Positions 11,505 through 21,747 of a stretch of DNA of 64,000 nt are shown piece after piece. The translations under genes were made by a program, and so were the position numbers. Position 1 is the first letter of the stretch; each line of letters begins with the position of its first letter. The stretch covers positions 68,857,361-68,921,360 of the forward strand of contig NC_056522.1 in the NCBI RefSeq assembly GCF_019175285.1, read 5' to 3'. The notes beneath the pieces were generated by a model. That model did not search any database, was not told the DNA's origin, and saw only the letters and a list, made by a program, of their open reading frames with translations. The DNA comes from Sceloporus undulatus (Eukaryota > Chordata > Lepidosauria > Squamata > Phrynosomatidae).

Positions 11505-11706
11505 CTCATTGTGTTGTTGCTGCTGTGTGCCTTCAAGTACTTTCTAACTTACGATGATTCTAAAGTGAACCTATCATGGAGTTTTCTGGGGCTGAGAGAG
11601 TGTGATTCATCCAAGGGCACCCAGTGGGTTGCCATGGCTAAGTGGGGAATCAAACCTTAGTCTCCAGAGTCATAAACCAATGCTCAAACCATTACACTAT
11701 GCTGGC
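11505..11706 (-). mobile_element. Sauria-type SINE, second copy of a dimer
   Basis: Same family and orientation, including the tRNA-like head at its right end ('agagtcataaaccaatgctcaaaccattacac'), which carries the reversed box B region. The dimer as a unit is flanked by a perfect 15-base direct repeat TCATTGTGGTGTGCT (11317-11331 and 11707-11721). Confidence 0.85.
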
Positions 11707-11721
11707 TCATTGTGGTGTGCT

Positions 11722-11974
11722 AGGGCACAAATCATGCAAACTGATGAAAAGAAAGAATAGCATGTTTTTGAAATGCCAGACTTTGTAGCAAGAAAGGGTG
11801 CAGACCTCTTTCTTTCCTACTGCCCCCTCTCTGAGTTATATCAGGACTTGTAATATAGATCAGAGAACCATTTCTCCAAGAAAATGCAATCTCTTGCCCT
11901 TAGACTATGTTAAAGGCTTTAACAGTATAAGCATGTTATGTCAGTGACATCACAGGATGTGTTCAATAGTGTCT
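11722..11974. other. Unclassified intergenic DNA
   Basis: No feature is recognised. Confidence 0.35.
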
Positions 11975-12300
11975 ATGTGCTCGGCATGTACTAGGGTTAG
12001 AAAGAGGCATCCTTTCTGGACGCCCCTAACCCTAGTACACGCCAAGCGTGTACAAAATGTTGGTGCCCATTCTACATGTCGGCGCCCATTTTGACGTAGA
12101 GGATGCTTAGTGTCCGCACGTCACGCCACGGAAATGACACTGCGAGTGCGCCATTGGTGCCTTGCGACGCCATTTCCACGGTGCAAAAAGAAGCCCCTTT
12201 TTGTGGCTTCTTTTTTGGCTGCCGGGAAGCCTCGCTATCTGGAGGCTGAGGCTTCCCGATGGTGGAAACAGAGGCACTGGCAGACCACCCAATTTCCAAT
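11975..12300. mobile_element. PIF/Harbinger-like non-autonomous element (CTAGGGTT family), end-truncated
   Basis: It contains the family hairpin 'tactagggttag...ccctaaccctagtac', then 'acaaaatg.tgg..ccc', 'gatgcttagtgtccgcacg', 'gcgagtgcgccattggtgcc' and 'gcttcttttttggctgc'. All of these are shared in order with 48379-48735. The terminal GGCCCRTTACAGAC motifs are missing on both sides. Confidence 0.7.
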
Positions 12301-12411
12301 TGTCTTTGCCTTTTCTGAGTCAGAAAACATTAAAAAGTGATGCTGATTATGAAAAATTGTGACTCTTCCTCCTTCCCTGTTTCATCATTAGCATAAAGTT
12401 TTTATTGAATA

Positions 12412-12448
<37 letters not shown>

Positions 12449-13629
12449 CATGTGAAACACATTTTCTAGGTGTGGGATTGGCTTGCTTATTCTTACCTGG
12501 CCACTGACTACTGTTTTCCTGCCTGAAGTAGCACTGCAGTCATGTATACGCCACCATTCGCAATGCATTCTATAATTGGGAATCAGTTCAGAAATGCATT
12601 AAGCATGAAGACTTCCCAGAAACTCACATGGTTTCTTTGAAGGCCTCATGTGGGAAACTCTGTGTGGGAATCAGTTAAGAAATAGCCCAGCCTCCACCCT
12701 GACTGCTTGTCTGAGAGACTGAAGAAGTGGCCTACTCTTGTCCCTATGAGGAAACCTTTATTGCATTCCTGAACATTTGGCTGGCATGTTATGCAACTGT
12801 GAGAACAAGTCAAGAAGTTGACTGTGCTCCCTTTGGGCTGCAGTGAGTGACTCAACCTGGTTCACCTGTTGTGAGTCATTCTCATCTCTAGCTCTAGCTT
12901 TGTCATGTGACAACACTTCTATGGTATCCAGTCTGCTTTGTAGGGCCTTCCGCAGGCTTTTATCTTAGGCATGCATATCTACACCTTCCTTTCACCCAAA
13001 TGTAGCATAGCCTTGTCATTCATCAAACTGAAGGCATCCTTTTTCTCTAAAATGAAAACCTGAATGCTTAACCTACATTTCCTTTACACTGTAATTGGGA
13101 TTCTTGATGAATTTCAGATTTGTGCAATTTTACCAGTCTTTCCATTTGGATAATAATGGTAATAAAATTTCTTAGATAAACATAGGGATCCTTTTTCTTC
13201 CTCCATTTATTTTGTTTCAGATGCTTAGCTTTAACCACAAATTCTTTCACGGGGAGAAAAAAAAAATAGCCATTTCTCCCAACATACATTATATATACCC
13301 TTATGATAACTTTGGGTTCGCTGCATTTCAGGTGGGGGGAAGAAAATGTAGTAGTAGTAGTCTTTTTATATTAGAAAAAAACTCTTCTTTATTTTTAAAA
13401 AGATGGCTGTTGAAACTACTGTGGATTTGGATTTCTTCTTTTTCTTGTCTACCACAGCAGAGATTGCTTGCGTGCCACAAGATAGAAAGAGTATTGGGCT
13501 AGACAACTTGGTGCACCCCAAAAGTTTGGGCTACAGCTCCTATCATTTCACAGATAGAGAATGATTGTAATCTGGCAGAGAAAAACATTGCAACAAGACA
13601 ATAGCTAAAAGGCAGCATTCCTGATAGAG
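12301..13629. other. Intergenic DNA with (TG)n at 12413-12445
   Basis: The only recognised feature is the TG dinucleotide array of about 16 units. The rest is unclassified. Confidence 0.5.
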
Positions 13630-13816
13630 CTAATAGTGGCTTCAGTGTTAGCCTATGACTCCAGGAGACCAGGACTCAAATCCCTGCTCAGCTACAAAAG
13701 CCAACTGAATGACCTTGGGCAAGTCAACCTTCTCTGAACAAATCTTGCCCAAAACCCTACAGTAGGTTACCATAAGTTAGAGTCAACCTAACTGAAGACA
13801 CATAACAACAATAACA
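13630..13816 (+). mobile_element. Sauria-type SINE
   Basis: Forward copy: the tRNA-like part 'ggcttcagtgttagcctatgactcc..gagaccaggactcaaatccctgctcagc' with a box B-like GACTCAAATCC, then 'gaccttgggcaagtca', 'ccataagttagagtcaac' and a tail of CATAACAACAATAACA. Confidence 0.8.
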
Positions 13817-15453
13817 GCATTTCTGGAAACGTGAGCATGCTCTCAGGGACCACCCAGAGCTTGGAAAAGTTAATTTTACCTTTTTATACTATAAAACAGC
13901 AGAGATGATGATAATCCAGTAACATCCAGAAATATATTTTTTTCCAAATCCTGAACTCTGCTGACAATGATGCCTGCATGCCATACATGCCAACACATGA
14001 AGTCAAGCCCCCAAATGGCCACTATATACTCCCATGCCCTTGACATGCAAGAAACACAGACATAGCAAAGAATGTGCTTGGATTTCTATCTGTTACAGCA
14101 GGGGACAAAAACCATCCTGGAGTTATTTATGACAAACAGAGAGTTCAACTCTGTTTGTCATGGGCAAAACATTTTAACCCCCTGTTACCTCCTAATGAAA
14201 GAAAGGCTTACAATCACACAACATCAAGAAATTGCTGTGGTGCAGCCTGCTAAGCAAGTCCAAATATGTTTAGGAGGTCGCTGGCTCAAATCTGCATGGG
14301 AATTTCCTCCTTCCGGGTAGCCATTGTTAATTGAAAAGGGAATACTTGGTACAGTTGTGAAGACACAGAAATCAAATGCAAATATGCTTGATCCGAGAAC
14401 AGTGGCTAACCAAGGAGAAATCCTGGTTGCTGAGAAATCAGCACTGGGCCAGAATCCCTCGGCTGACATGGCCAGATTTGGGGAGCTATAGTCTACAAGA
14501 GTAACCTTTCCAAGCTCAGTCTAGACCTCAACAGGGACTTCTCCAGGAACATGGGTTGAGCATGCTCCCTTTGTATGCAAAGTGCCCTCTTTTCCACTTT
14601 CCTGTCACCAGTGTTCTCATGAGCACTAAATGTATATAATCAAAGGGCAAAGAAGAACAGCCATATCCCATATCACCTGATTTATAACCTCTCTATCCAG
14701 GGTTTAGATATCTATGGTGGTGTGCTGTGACTGAGTGCAGATTGACACAGGTCCTATGCTTCATCATGGTGATATAGGGTAGAGGAGTTGTGATGTGCTA
14801 TCAGCTAACATGTGGTGTAAAGATTCACCTATGATAGGGATATGGCTGTGGAGTGGATGAATATATAAATGATATTGATATAAACAAGCTGTTACCCTTT
14901 ACAGCTCACTTCCTATCCACAACTCCACCCAATATTAGCCATTGTGGCAGCAAATCTCCAGCAATGGAATTGTGCCACTGAGAATGCAGGACCATAGGAC
15001 AAATTCCAAAGGCCATATTTATCACACATGTTTATATGGCTGACTTTAGGAGTGTAGGTTTGTGGGGGAAGCAAAATGGCCTTCTCAAATAGGAATTTTC
15101 TCTCCCCCCCCCCCCCCATTATATTTTCCTTCAATCCTAACATTGCTGTAACCTAAACCTTCAGTTGCAATAGAAATAAAATTTAGGCATCCATAGAAAA
15201 AGGGCAATGTTATGAAGGGAATGTGAACACAGCAAATGTAAGAGTTCTGGATGTGAACAATTTTCATTGTCTCTCTGCAATGTTAGAAACTTGGGAACTG
15301 AAGGAAAAATTCATGAGGGACAGAATTCTTGTGTAGCCCTCATTTTGCCGAGCCTGTAACTACACTCCTGGCTAGTATGGCAGTGACTTAAATGTAGTTT
15401 CTGGCAGTGTAATGGTGCTCCTTAGCTGGACCTTCAGAAGGGAATTTTGCCTT
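13817..15453. other. Unclassified intergenic DNA
   Basis: A homopolymer C tract lies at about 15103-15117. No gene or repeat family is recognised. Confidence 0.35.
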
Positions 15454-15609
15454 TGCTGTGAGCCTTCAAGTAATTCTGACTTATGATGACCCTTAGGCAA
15501 ACCTATCAAGGGGTTTTCTGGGGCTAACAATATGTGACTCGCCCAAGATCACCCAGTGTTTATCCATGTCCAAATGCGGAATACAACCCTGGTCTCCAGA
15601 GTCATAACT
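15454..15609 (-). mobile_element. Sauria-type SINE, reverse
   Basis: Plus-strand landmarks of a reverse copy: 'gccttcaagtaattctgacttatgatgaccctt', 'aggggttttctggggct', 'tgactcgcccaagatcaccc' and 'ctggtctccagagtcata'. It is truncated in the tRNA-like head. Confidence 0.85.
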
Positions 15610-17371
15610 GTGGGTTATTCCTGATACTATAATCAACTGGAGAGATGGGATGTGTGACACCCTTTTAAAACCAGGGGAGGTATGAACACATATATGCCTC
15701 AGTGGCTGGGTGTCTGAGCTATTCAAAATGAGGCATTCACTCAGCTGGGAGGATCTGATTGCCATTAAACAAAGTTTCTTTGTGAATTCCTCACACCTGA
15801 AGGGAACTGTGGGTGTCCAAGGAACAGAGAATCAACCCAGTGGTGTTTTGTTCTTTTCCCTCTCCACAGGATAAGGAAACATGACTCCAGCACTTTCTGC
15901 TTTGTTGTAGACTTCCTCCTGCAGCCTCTTCCCCTCCTCTTTGGTCTTTGTGCTGAGAGCAAAGGAAATCTGCTTAGACTTTACTTTCTCACACATGTTT
16001 CAGATGTGCAGGGGTGTGATTGTAAACAATGTCGTCAAATGCTCCAGAACTGTCTACTCCTACCGCGTCTTGTTCCCATCACCCTTGGGGGTTGCAGCAA
16101 CAGGGCGAAAAGCAAACAAAGCAAAACAGTAATCTGGCGTTCCAACTGCATTTTTTTAAAAAAAGAAAATGTTAATGATAGGTTATGTGATTACCCTAGG
16201 TTTGGCTTCGCTTACTCTTTATTAAGCACATCTGGTATTTTGTAACAATATAAGTAGCAGGAGATTTTGGCATGCAAAATTACCCAGCATTACCATGCAG
16301 GATGGAAACTCATCAGGCCAGCCAGCAAACTGCAGCTCCACAACTTTCTTGTATGCTGGGCACCAGGCCAGAATAGCTAAAATATGTGGATTGGCACAGA
16401 GTCCTTGCCACGCAAACACTTCTGGAAATTTCTGTGTTCAGGTCTGCCAGATCCTTAGTGCGTAACATGAGTTTCTCTCTTCCTGAGCTTTAAGTCCTTG
16501 CTCGCCTGTACAGTTAAAAAGAAATACAATATCTCTGAGTCAAATTTCCATTTCTCTACTGCCAAGGTTACCATTTCAATGAATTAGAAGGAATTTCCTA
16601 AAACATTTGTTTGAGTTATATTAAGTGCAACATGTGGAAGACAACTCTGTTTCCTGGAAAATTTTGAAAGGAAGGCTGTCTCGTTTCATAGAGACTGCCT
16701 AGTGTCTGGGGGGGGGGGAGTATATAAATAAAGAATAACATGTTTTAATGGTACCATAAAGTGATTTGAACTTCATATGTGTCAAGAGTGAAAGGGATCA
16801 TCTTGTTAAGAAAAAAAAAAAGCCATGCTTCATCTTCCTGCTGTGAAGAGGAAGTAACTTTTCCCTATATCAGAATGTTGTGTAAGGCCTGCAAAAACAC
16901 ATATAAACGTGTTTGGGCAGGACTATTCATAATGAACACATGGACAATGGTGTTTTATATGAAATTAGGCATCCTGAGAATGTCAACTTTTTTGAAATCC
17001 AGTTTCTAGCCCATAAGAATTGAAATTATGTAAGAAATAAGTGGTGGAACTATGCAGATCAACAGTAAAGAAGAACTTGTGCTTTCTAGTGAACAAGGCA
17101 TACTGTATTTGATTTTGATTTATGCCATTGTTTTGGACATTAGTTTCCTTCCTCAGCAATTCATAGAAATGCATTTTGCTAGTTTTATAAAATTGTCTCT
17201 GATCTAATTTTTGCCAAACTAGGCATGCTCAACGTCTGATAGAAGTGAAGAATAGTAAAAAAAAAGAAAAAGAAAGAAAAAGAAGTGAAGAATAGTGTTG
17301 AAGGTAAAAGAGGTGTGCCACTGTGTGCAAATTGCTGCTTAAAATATGGGAAACTATTTTTAAATGTGTAT
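15610..17371. other. Unclassified intergenic DNA
   Basis: It contains a G-run at about 16709-16719 and a short (AAAG)n tract at about 17260-17285. No gene or repeat family is recognised. Confidence 0.35.
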
Positions 17372-17898
17372 GGCCCATTACAGACGGGCCTTAAACTACA
17401 GACTCAGTCCGTACTAGGGTTAAAAAGGGGTGTCGCTTCCGGACACCCCTAACCCTAGTATGGACTGAGTGCGTACAAAATGGTGGGTCCCCTTCCACAT
17501 GGGGGCTGCCATGACGACATCATGAACGCGCCGCCTCCAAACGGGGTGCTGCGGACGTGATGTCGTCGTGCCATGCAAGGGCGCTTAGTGCGCCCTTTCG
17601 GCGGAGCAGAAAGGAGCTCCAAAACGGAGCTCCTTCCTGGTTTGCGTCACTGGCGCAGCTGTGTGAAGGCTGCACGAGCGACGCAAATCAGAAAGGGGCC
17701 AAGCGGCCCCTTTCTGAGAGTCCCGCCACCGTTGGTGTGTCCTTGGGGCTTAAAGCCCCAAGGACACCTCTTTTGCCGCTTACCCACAGCCTGGAAAGCA
17801 GCGGATCGGGGCCTCAGTGGATCTGGCAGCTGAGACCCCGATCCGGCAGGGAAAGGGCCGGTTACAGGCCGCCCCAAACGGGCGGTCTGTAATGCGCC
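17372..17898. mobile_element. PIF/Harbinger-like non-autonomous element, apparently full length
   Basis: Flanked by TAT on both sides (17369-17371 and 17899-17901). The ends are GGCCCATTACAGACGGGC and a right end whose reverse complement is GGCGCATTACAGACCGCC. Several internal hairpins follow one another: the CTAGGGTTA hairpin near 17412-17463, then 'aaggagctcc...ggagctcctt' and 'ggggctt..aagcccc'. It is GC-rich and CpG-rich. It has no transposase, and the open frames across it are hairpin artefacts. Confidence 0.75.
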
Positions 17899-17901
17899 TA
17901 T

Positions 17902-18551
17902 GATTCACTTCTGCAGATATACCATTCAAAGCAGAGAGGAAAAATATATGTCCAGATTGATGTTATCTTAATAAAATGTGCCCAGCATTTTGAATATCCC
18001 TTGCTTGCATAAATAATATTAGTTCACCTGCTCACTGGATATTTTGAGAAAAAGATGAGGAACTTATTTCTGTGTTACTAATGTCAGTAAATCCAGCAAG
18101 ATTATTTTCTCTGAAGTGGCTGGCTTGCAATCAGTCCTGATGTTGGGGGTTGGAGGGAGCACTCTCTCTCTCTCTGCTAGGAATGACAGATTAAGCCCTA
18201 CACTTGCAGGGTAAGATGCTCAGTATGGGGAAATAAGTAGGATAGCATTGCAAAATGGCAGTGGATTTAAAATGGTGCAGCTATGTGAAGAAGGCTTTGG
18301 TTTGTGCCAGGCATTAGCCTGTAGAGTCATGTGCATCATCCACAGAAGAACACCCACAAGGTGTTACTTTTTCCTTGTTCTTCTTCCTAACAATTCCAAT
18401 TACTGAGCTGAGCACTTACCTTTTCCTATCCATGTGGAAGAGTAATAGGTTATTTACACATGGATTATAATTACATATTATATATATATACTAAGACAAC
18501 TATAAACTGCCCTTCATCAAAAGATCATCTGAGAATAATCAGGATTAACTA
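17902..18551. other. Unclassified intergenic DNA
   Basis: No feature is recognised apart from short TA-rich and CT-rich patches. Confidence 0.35.
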
Positions 18552-18553
18552 TA

Positions 18554-18779
18554 AAGTCAGCCCTCCATTTTTGCGGGGGATCAATTCCGAACCCTCCTGG
18601 GAAAACAGAAACTCACAGATATTCAAGCCCCATAGGCTTGAATCGTGTGTGTGTGTGTGTTTGTGAGCTGCTGCAGGCATGCGCCTCAGGTGCGTGCCCC
18701 ATTTTAACCCCCTCTGCTTGCTCCTCATGAGTAAGTGAGGGTCACAGATCTGAAGTCTGCAAAAACGGAGAGGCAACTG
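18554..18779. mobile_element. Tigger-like miniature transposon with TA duplication
   Basis: The left end AAGTCAGCCCTCCATTTTTG follows TA at 18552-18553. The right end, reverse complement CAGTTGCCTCTCCGTTTTTG, is followed by TA at 18780-18781. This matches the CAGTcggcCCTCC class of pogo/Tigger termini. A (GT)n tract lies inside at 18643-18661. Confidence 0.75.
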
Positions 18780-18858
18780 TAATCAGAAATGGTCAGACCC
18801 CTACAAAAGGGAAGAAAACCAATGAGACATTACTATTAGAAAGTAGTAAAAGGCAGTA

Positions 18859-19113
18859 CAGTCTGCCCTTCTTTATGCAGGGGATCTGTTCCGGACGCGG
18901 ACGCCCCCTCCCCTGCATAAGGGGAATTTCACATATGCTTGAGCCCCATTTAAATGAATGGGGCTCATGCACGTGGTGGCACGGTGGTGCGCACACACCA
19001 CGGGTGCATGTGCCATTACCCTTTATGGGGCGTGCCGCCCCCTTTCCCAGCGCAGCTTTTAGCGTTTTCTGAAAGCCATGTAAGGCGTGTCCCCGTATGA
19101 TGCAGGCGCACTG
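18859..19113. mobile_element. Tigger-like miniature transposon, shares its right TA with the next element
   Basis: The left end CAGTCTGCCCTTCTTTATGC follows TA at 18857-18858. The right end is GGCGCACTG followed by TA at 19114-19115. Internal blocks 'ggggatctgttccggacg' and 'ccccatttaaatgaatgggg' form hairpins. Related to the 192-base copy at 59384-59575. Confidence 0.75.
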
Positions 19114-19115
19114 TA

Positions 19116-19767
19116 CAGTCAGCTCTTTCCATTTGTGTGTTTTAGATTTGCGGTTTTGACTATTTGTATCTTTGTAGCTGCTGCTTAACAAGGTTAACCT
19201 CTTCACACACACCCTCCTCCTCATTCTTCCTTCCAGCCAGCCAAAACCGTACATTCCCCTGTTTTGCCATACTTTGCATACTCCTCATTTCCAAAGAACT
19301 TCCCTTTGAATCTGTTGTTTGTAGCTACCCCCAGGAAGATCCAACTTCTCCCCTCCTCCTCCTCCTCCTCCTCTCTCCTGGCCAGAGCAACACCGTACCT
19401 CGCCTTTCTGGTGATGGGTGCAAATGGAGAGACTTTGGAAACAGGAAGAATGCAAAGTTTGTCAAAGTGGGGACGATATGGTGTTGCTTTTGTCTGGCTA
19501 GGAGGGGGGGGAGAGGAGGAGGTGGAGGAGGAGAAGAGAAGTTGGATCCCTTGCAGCCATTGCTGCTATCATCAGGTTGAAAGTGGAAACATTTTGGAAA
19601 TGTGGGGAGGCTGTGGGATTCAAGGTTGCAAAAAAAAAAGTTACAGGTGGTGCTCTTGGTGAGAGAGGACTATCATTCATGTTGGGGGGAGGGGGTAACA
19701 TATTCAGTTTTTCCACTTTCATGCGGGTCCTTGGCCCCTAACCCCCATGAATGTGGAAGGGTGACTG
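19116..19767. mobile_element. Tigger-like non-autonomous transposon abutting its neighbour
   Basis: The left end CAGTCAGCTCTTTCCATTTG begins right after the TA at 19114-19115, which also ends the previous element. The right end, reverse complement CAGTCACCCTTCCACATTC, is followed by TA at 19768-19769. Only pyrimidine-rich and purine-rich filler lies inside, with no transposase recognised. Confidence 0.7.
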
Positions 19768-19984
19768 TAAGGACATAGTAGGACAGGATAACCATCCAAT
19801 TTAAGCAGCTGGGCAAATATAACATTTGAAAGGATTGCAAGGTCATTGCCAAGTGCATCTCTGTTGGGATAAATCTTTCTACCAATGTCACCTTTCAGCC
19901 TTTCTTGGATTCTGAGTGAAACATAGATGTGGCAAACATGTCATATAAATGTGGTAAACATGCCTCTCATGGCTGCAGGAGTTT

Positions 19985-20640
19985 AACACATGCCATTACC
20001 ACATGCCATGCAGCTGTGGACAAGTCTACATAGGGACCACCAAATGCAGTGTTCAAACATGAATCAAGAAACACATGAGACACTGCAGACTGGGTTGGCA
20101 AAAAAAATCAGCAATAGCAGAACACATTATAAACCAACCTGGGCATAAAATACTATTTGAAGACACTGACATTCTGGACCATGCTAACAACTATTAGGTC
20201 AGAATGCACAGGGAAGCCATTGAAATCCACAAACACATGGACAACAAGAAATCCACCAACACATGGAAACATTGAAATCCAAAAACACATGGACAACAGG
20301 AAAGAAGTAATCCTGAAAGTAAACAAGGTTTGGCTATCAGTCCTGAAAAACACCAAAATCAAAACTCAGCATATGCAAATGAAAATCACCCAGGGTCAAG
20401 GGATTTCCCAGCAGACACAAATCCTCCTCGCATATTCTCTCTCCCTGAGGCCTTGCCATTCACCAACAGATCAACGCACAGATTAACATGTAAATCACTT
20501 CCTCTCAACAAAGGGTCACAGAGTATATATACCCCACACACCTTCATGCCATCATTCTCTGAAGATGCCAGCCACAGATACAAGTGAAACGTCAGTAATA
20601 AATTCTTCTAGAACACGACCACATAGCCTGAAAAACCCAC
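19985..20640 (+). mobile_element. Penelope-like element, 3' remnant with GIY-YIG endonuclease end
   Basis: Frame fragments read CGQVYIGTTKCSVQTR, then AEHI, ILFEDTDILDHANNY and RMHREAIEIHKHMDN, followed by VNKVWLSVL. These are the C-terminal GIY-YIG nuclease signatures of Penelope-like retroelements. The 3' end carries the typical 'gaagatgccagccacagata..aagtgaaacgtcag' and 'cctgaaaaacccacaa' text. The copy is 5'-truncated and its frame is broken in several places. A mariner-like miniature lies at its 3' edge. Confidence 0.75.
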
Positions 20641-20653
20641 AAAAAACTATATA

Positions 20654-20907
20654 CACTCGTCCCCCGGGTTACGAAATTAATTCGTTCCGGCGCCATTTTC
20701 GTAACCCGGAAGTCTTTCGTTAGGCGAATCCCCATAGGCGCTAATGGGGAAAAGCCGCGGCTCTGCCGCGGCTCCATTTAAAATAGCGCCGGCTTTTTTT
20801 CGCAACCCGGGGAAACCTTCGTAACCCGGAAATAATTAATTAAATGTTTTTTCTTCGTAACCCGAAAAATTCGTAACGCGGCGCGTTCGTATCCCGGGGT
20901 ACCAGTG
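20654..20907. mobile_element. Mariner/pogo-like miniature transposon (CCCCGGGTTACGAA family)
   Basis: Flanked by TA (20652-20653 and 20908-20909). The ends are CACTCGTCCCCCGGGTTACG and, reverse complemented, CACTGGTACCCCGGGATACG. The internal 'cgtaacccgg' motif repeats many times. It is the same family as 27134-27385, in opposite orientation. Confidence 0.85.
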
Positions 20908-21099
20908 TATTATGATTCAAAATCAAAGCTTTAGATGGCCTAACCTTCATTCCCATGCACACTCCCTTGGGAGTAAATGTCATTAAACTCAGTAGGATTT
21001 ACTTATGAGTAGGTGTGCATTAGTAAAAGTACTTTACTATTTTGCTGATACAATGTAGGGAAGGCCCATCAGTAGGAGGGGGGCAAAAATACTTTTTAT

Positions 21100-21236
21100 A
21101 CCAATGATGGAGAACAACTAGCCCTCCAAGTGCTGTTAGATGGCAGTTCCCATAATCACTCATAGATACTGGTTAAGGCTGATGGGAGTTGTAATCCTAC
21201 AGCATCTACAGGGGCACATGATTCCCACTGCTGATG
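21100..21236. mobile_element. hAT-like palindromic miniature element, degraded
   Basis: Two arms face each other: 'agccctccaagtgctgttagatggcagttcccat' near 21120-21153, and 'gatgggagttgtaatcctacagcatctacaggggc' near 21182-21216. This matches the common squamate repeat built on 'ggactacaactcccatcagcc'. Ends and duplication are not resolved. Confidence 0.45.
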
Positions 21237-21280
21237 TACATAGTACTAATGATAACCACTCTAACTGCTTTGGTCAGAAA

Positions 21281-21747
21281 TTATGTGGAATATTGTGTAG
21301 AGTTCTGGGCATCACAGTTCAAGAAGGATATTGACAAGCAGGAACACATCCAGAAGATGAGAAAAGGTCTGGAAACCAAGTCCTATAGGCAACAGTTTGG
21401 ATAGCTGGGTATGTTTATCTTGGAGGAGTGAAGAGTGAGAGACAATATGGCAGCCATCTTTAAATATTTGAAGGGATGTCAGGTAGAAGATGGAGTGATC
21501 TTCAAAACTAGTGCATAAGCCAATGGATTCAAATTCCAAGAAAAGAGATTCTGCCTAAATGTTAGAAGAACCTCTTTACTGTAAGAGCTATTTAATAGAA
21601 TGGTCTACTTCAGAGGGTGGCGGACTCTCCTTCTTTTAAGATCTTTAAACAGAGTTGGGATGGCTAACTTTCAAGAGTGCTTTAATTTTCTGTTCCTGCA
21701 CGACAAGATGCTGGTTTAGATGGCCCTTCTAACTCTGTGATTCTGTC
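21281..21747 (+). mobile_element. CR1 LINE 3' end
   Basis: Landmarks in order: 'gttctgggcatcacagttcaagaaggat', 'ggaaaccaagtcctat', 'gctgggtatgttta', 'aaatatttgaagggatgtc', 'taagagct', 'ggactctccttc' and the end 'gatggcccttctaactctgtgattctgt'. It is 5'-truncated and moderately diverged. Confidence 0.85.

Noticed and set aside
11317-11721. CRISPR-like direct repeats (also the 49-kb tandem units)
   Set aside because: The repeats are SINE duplications or a minisatellite in a vertebrate genome. There is no regular short repeat-spacer pattern.
17557-17892. 111-codon open frame
   Set aside because: It lies within the hairpins of a Harbinger-like miniature, with mirror open frames on the other strand.
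18793-19580. Open frames of 138-153 codons on both strands
   Set aside because: They run across two different transposons and their junction, with no domain motif.
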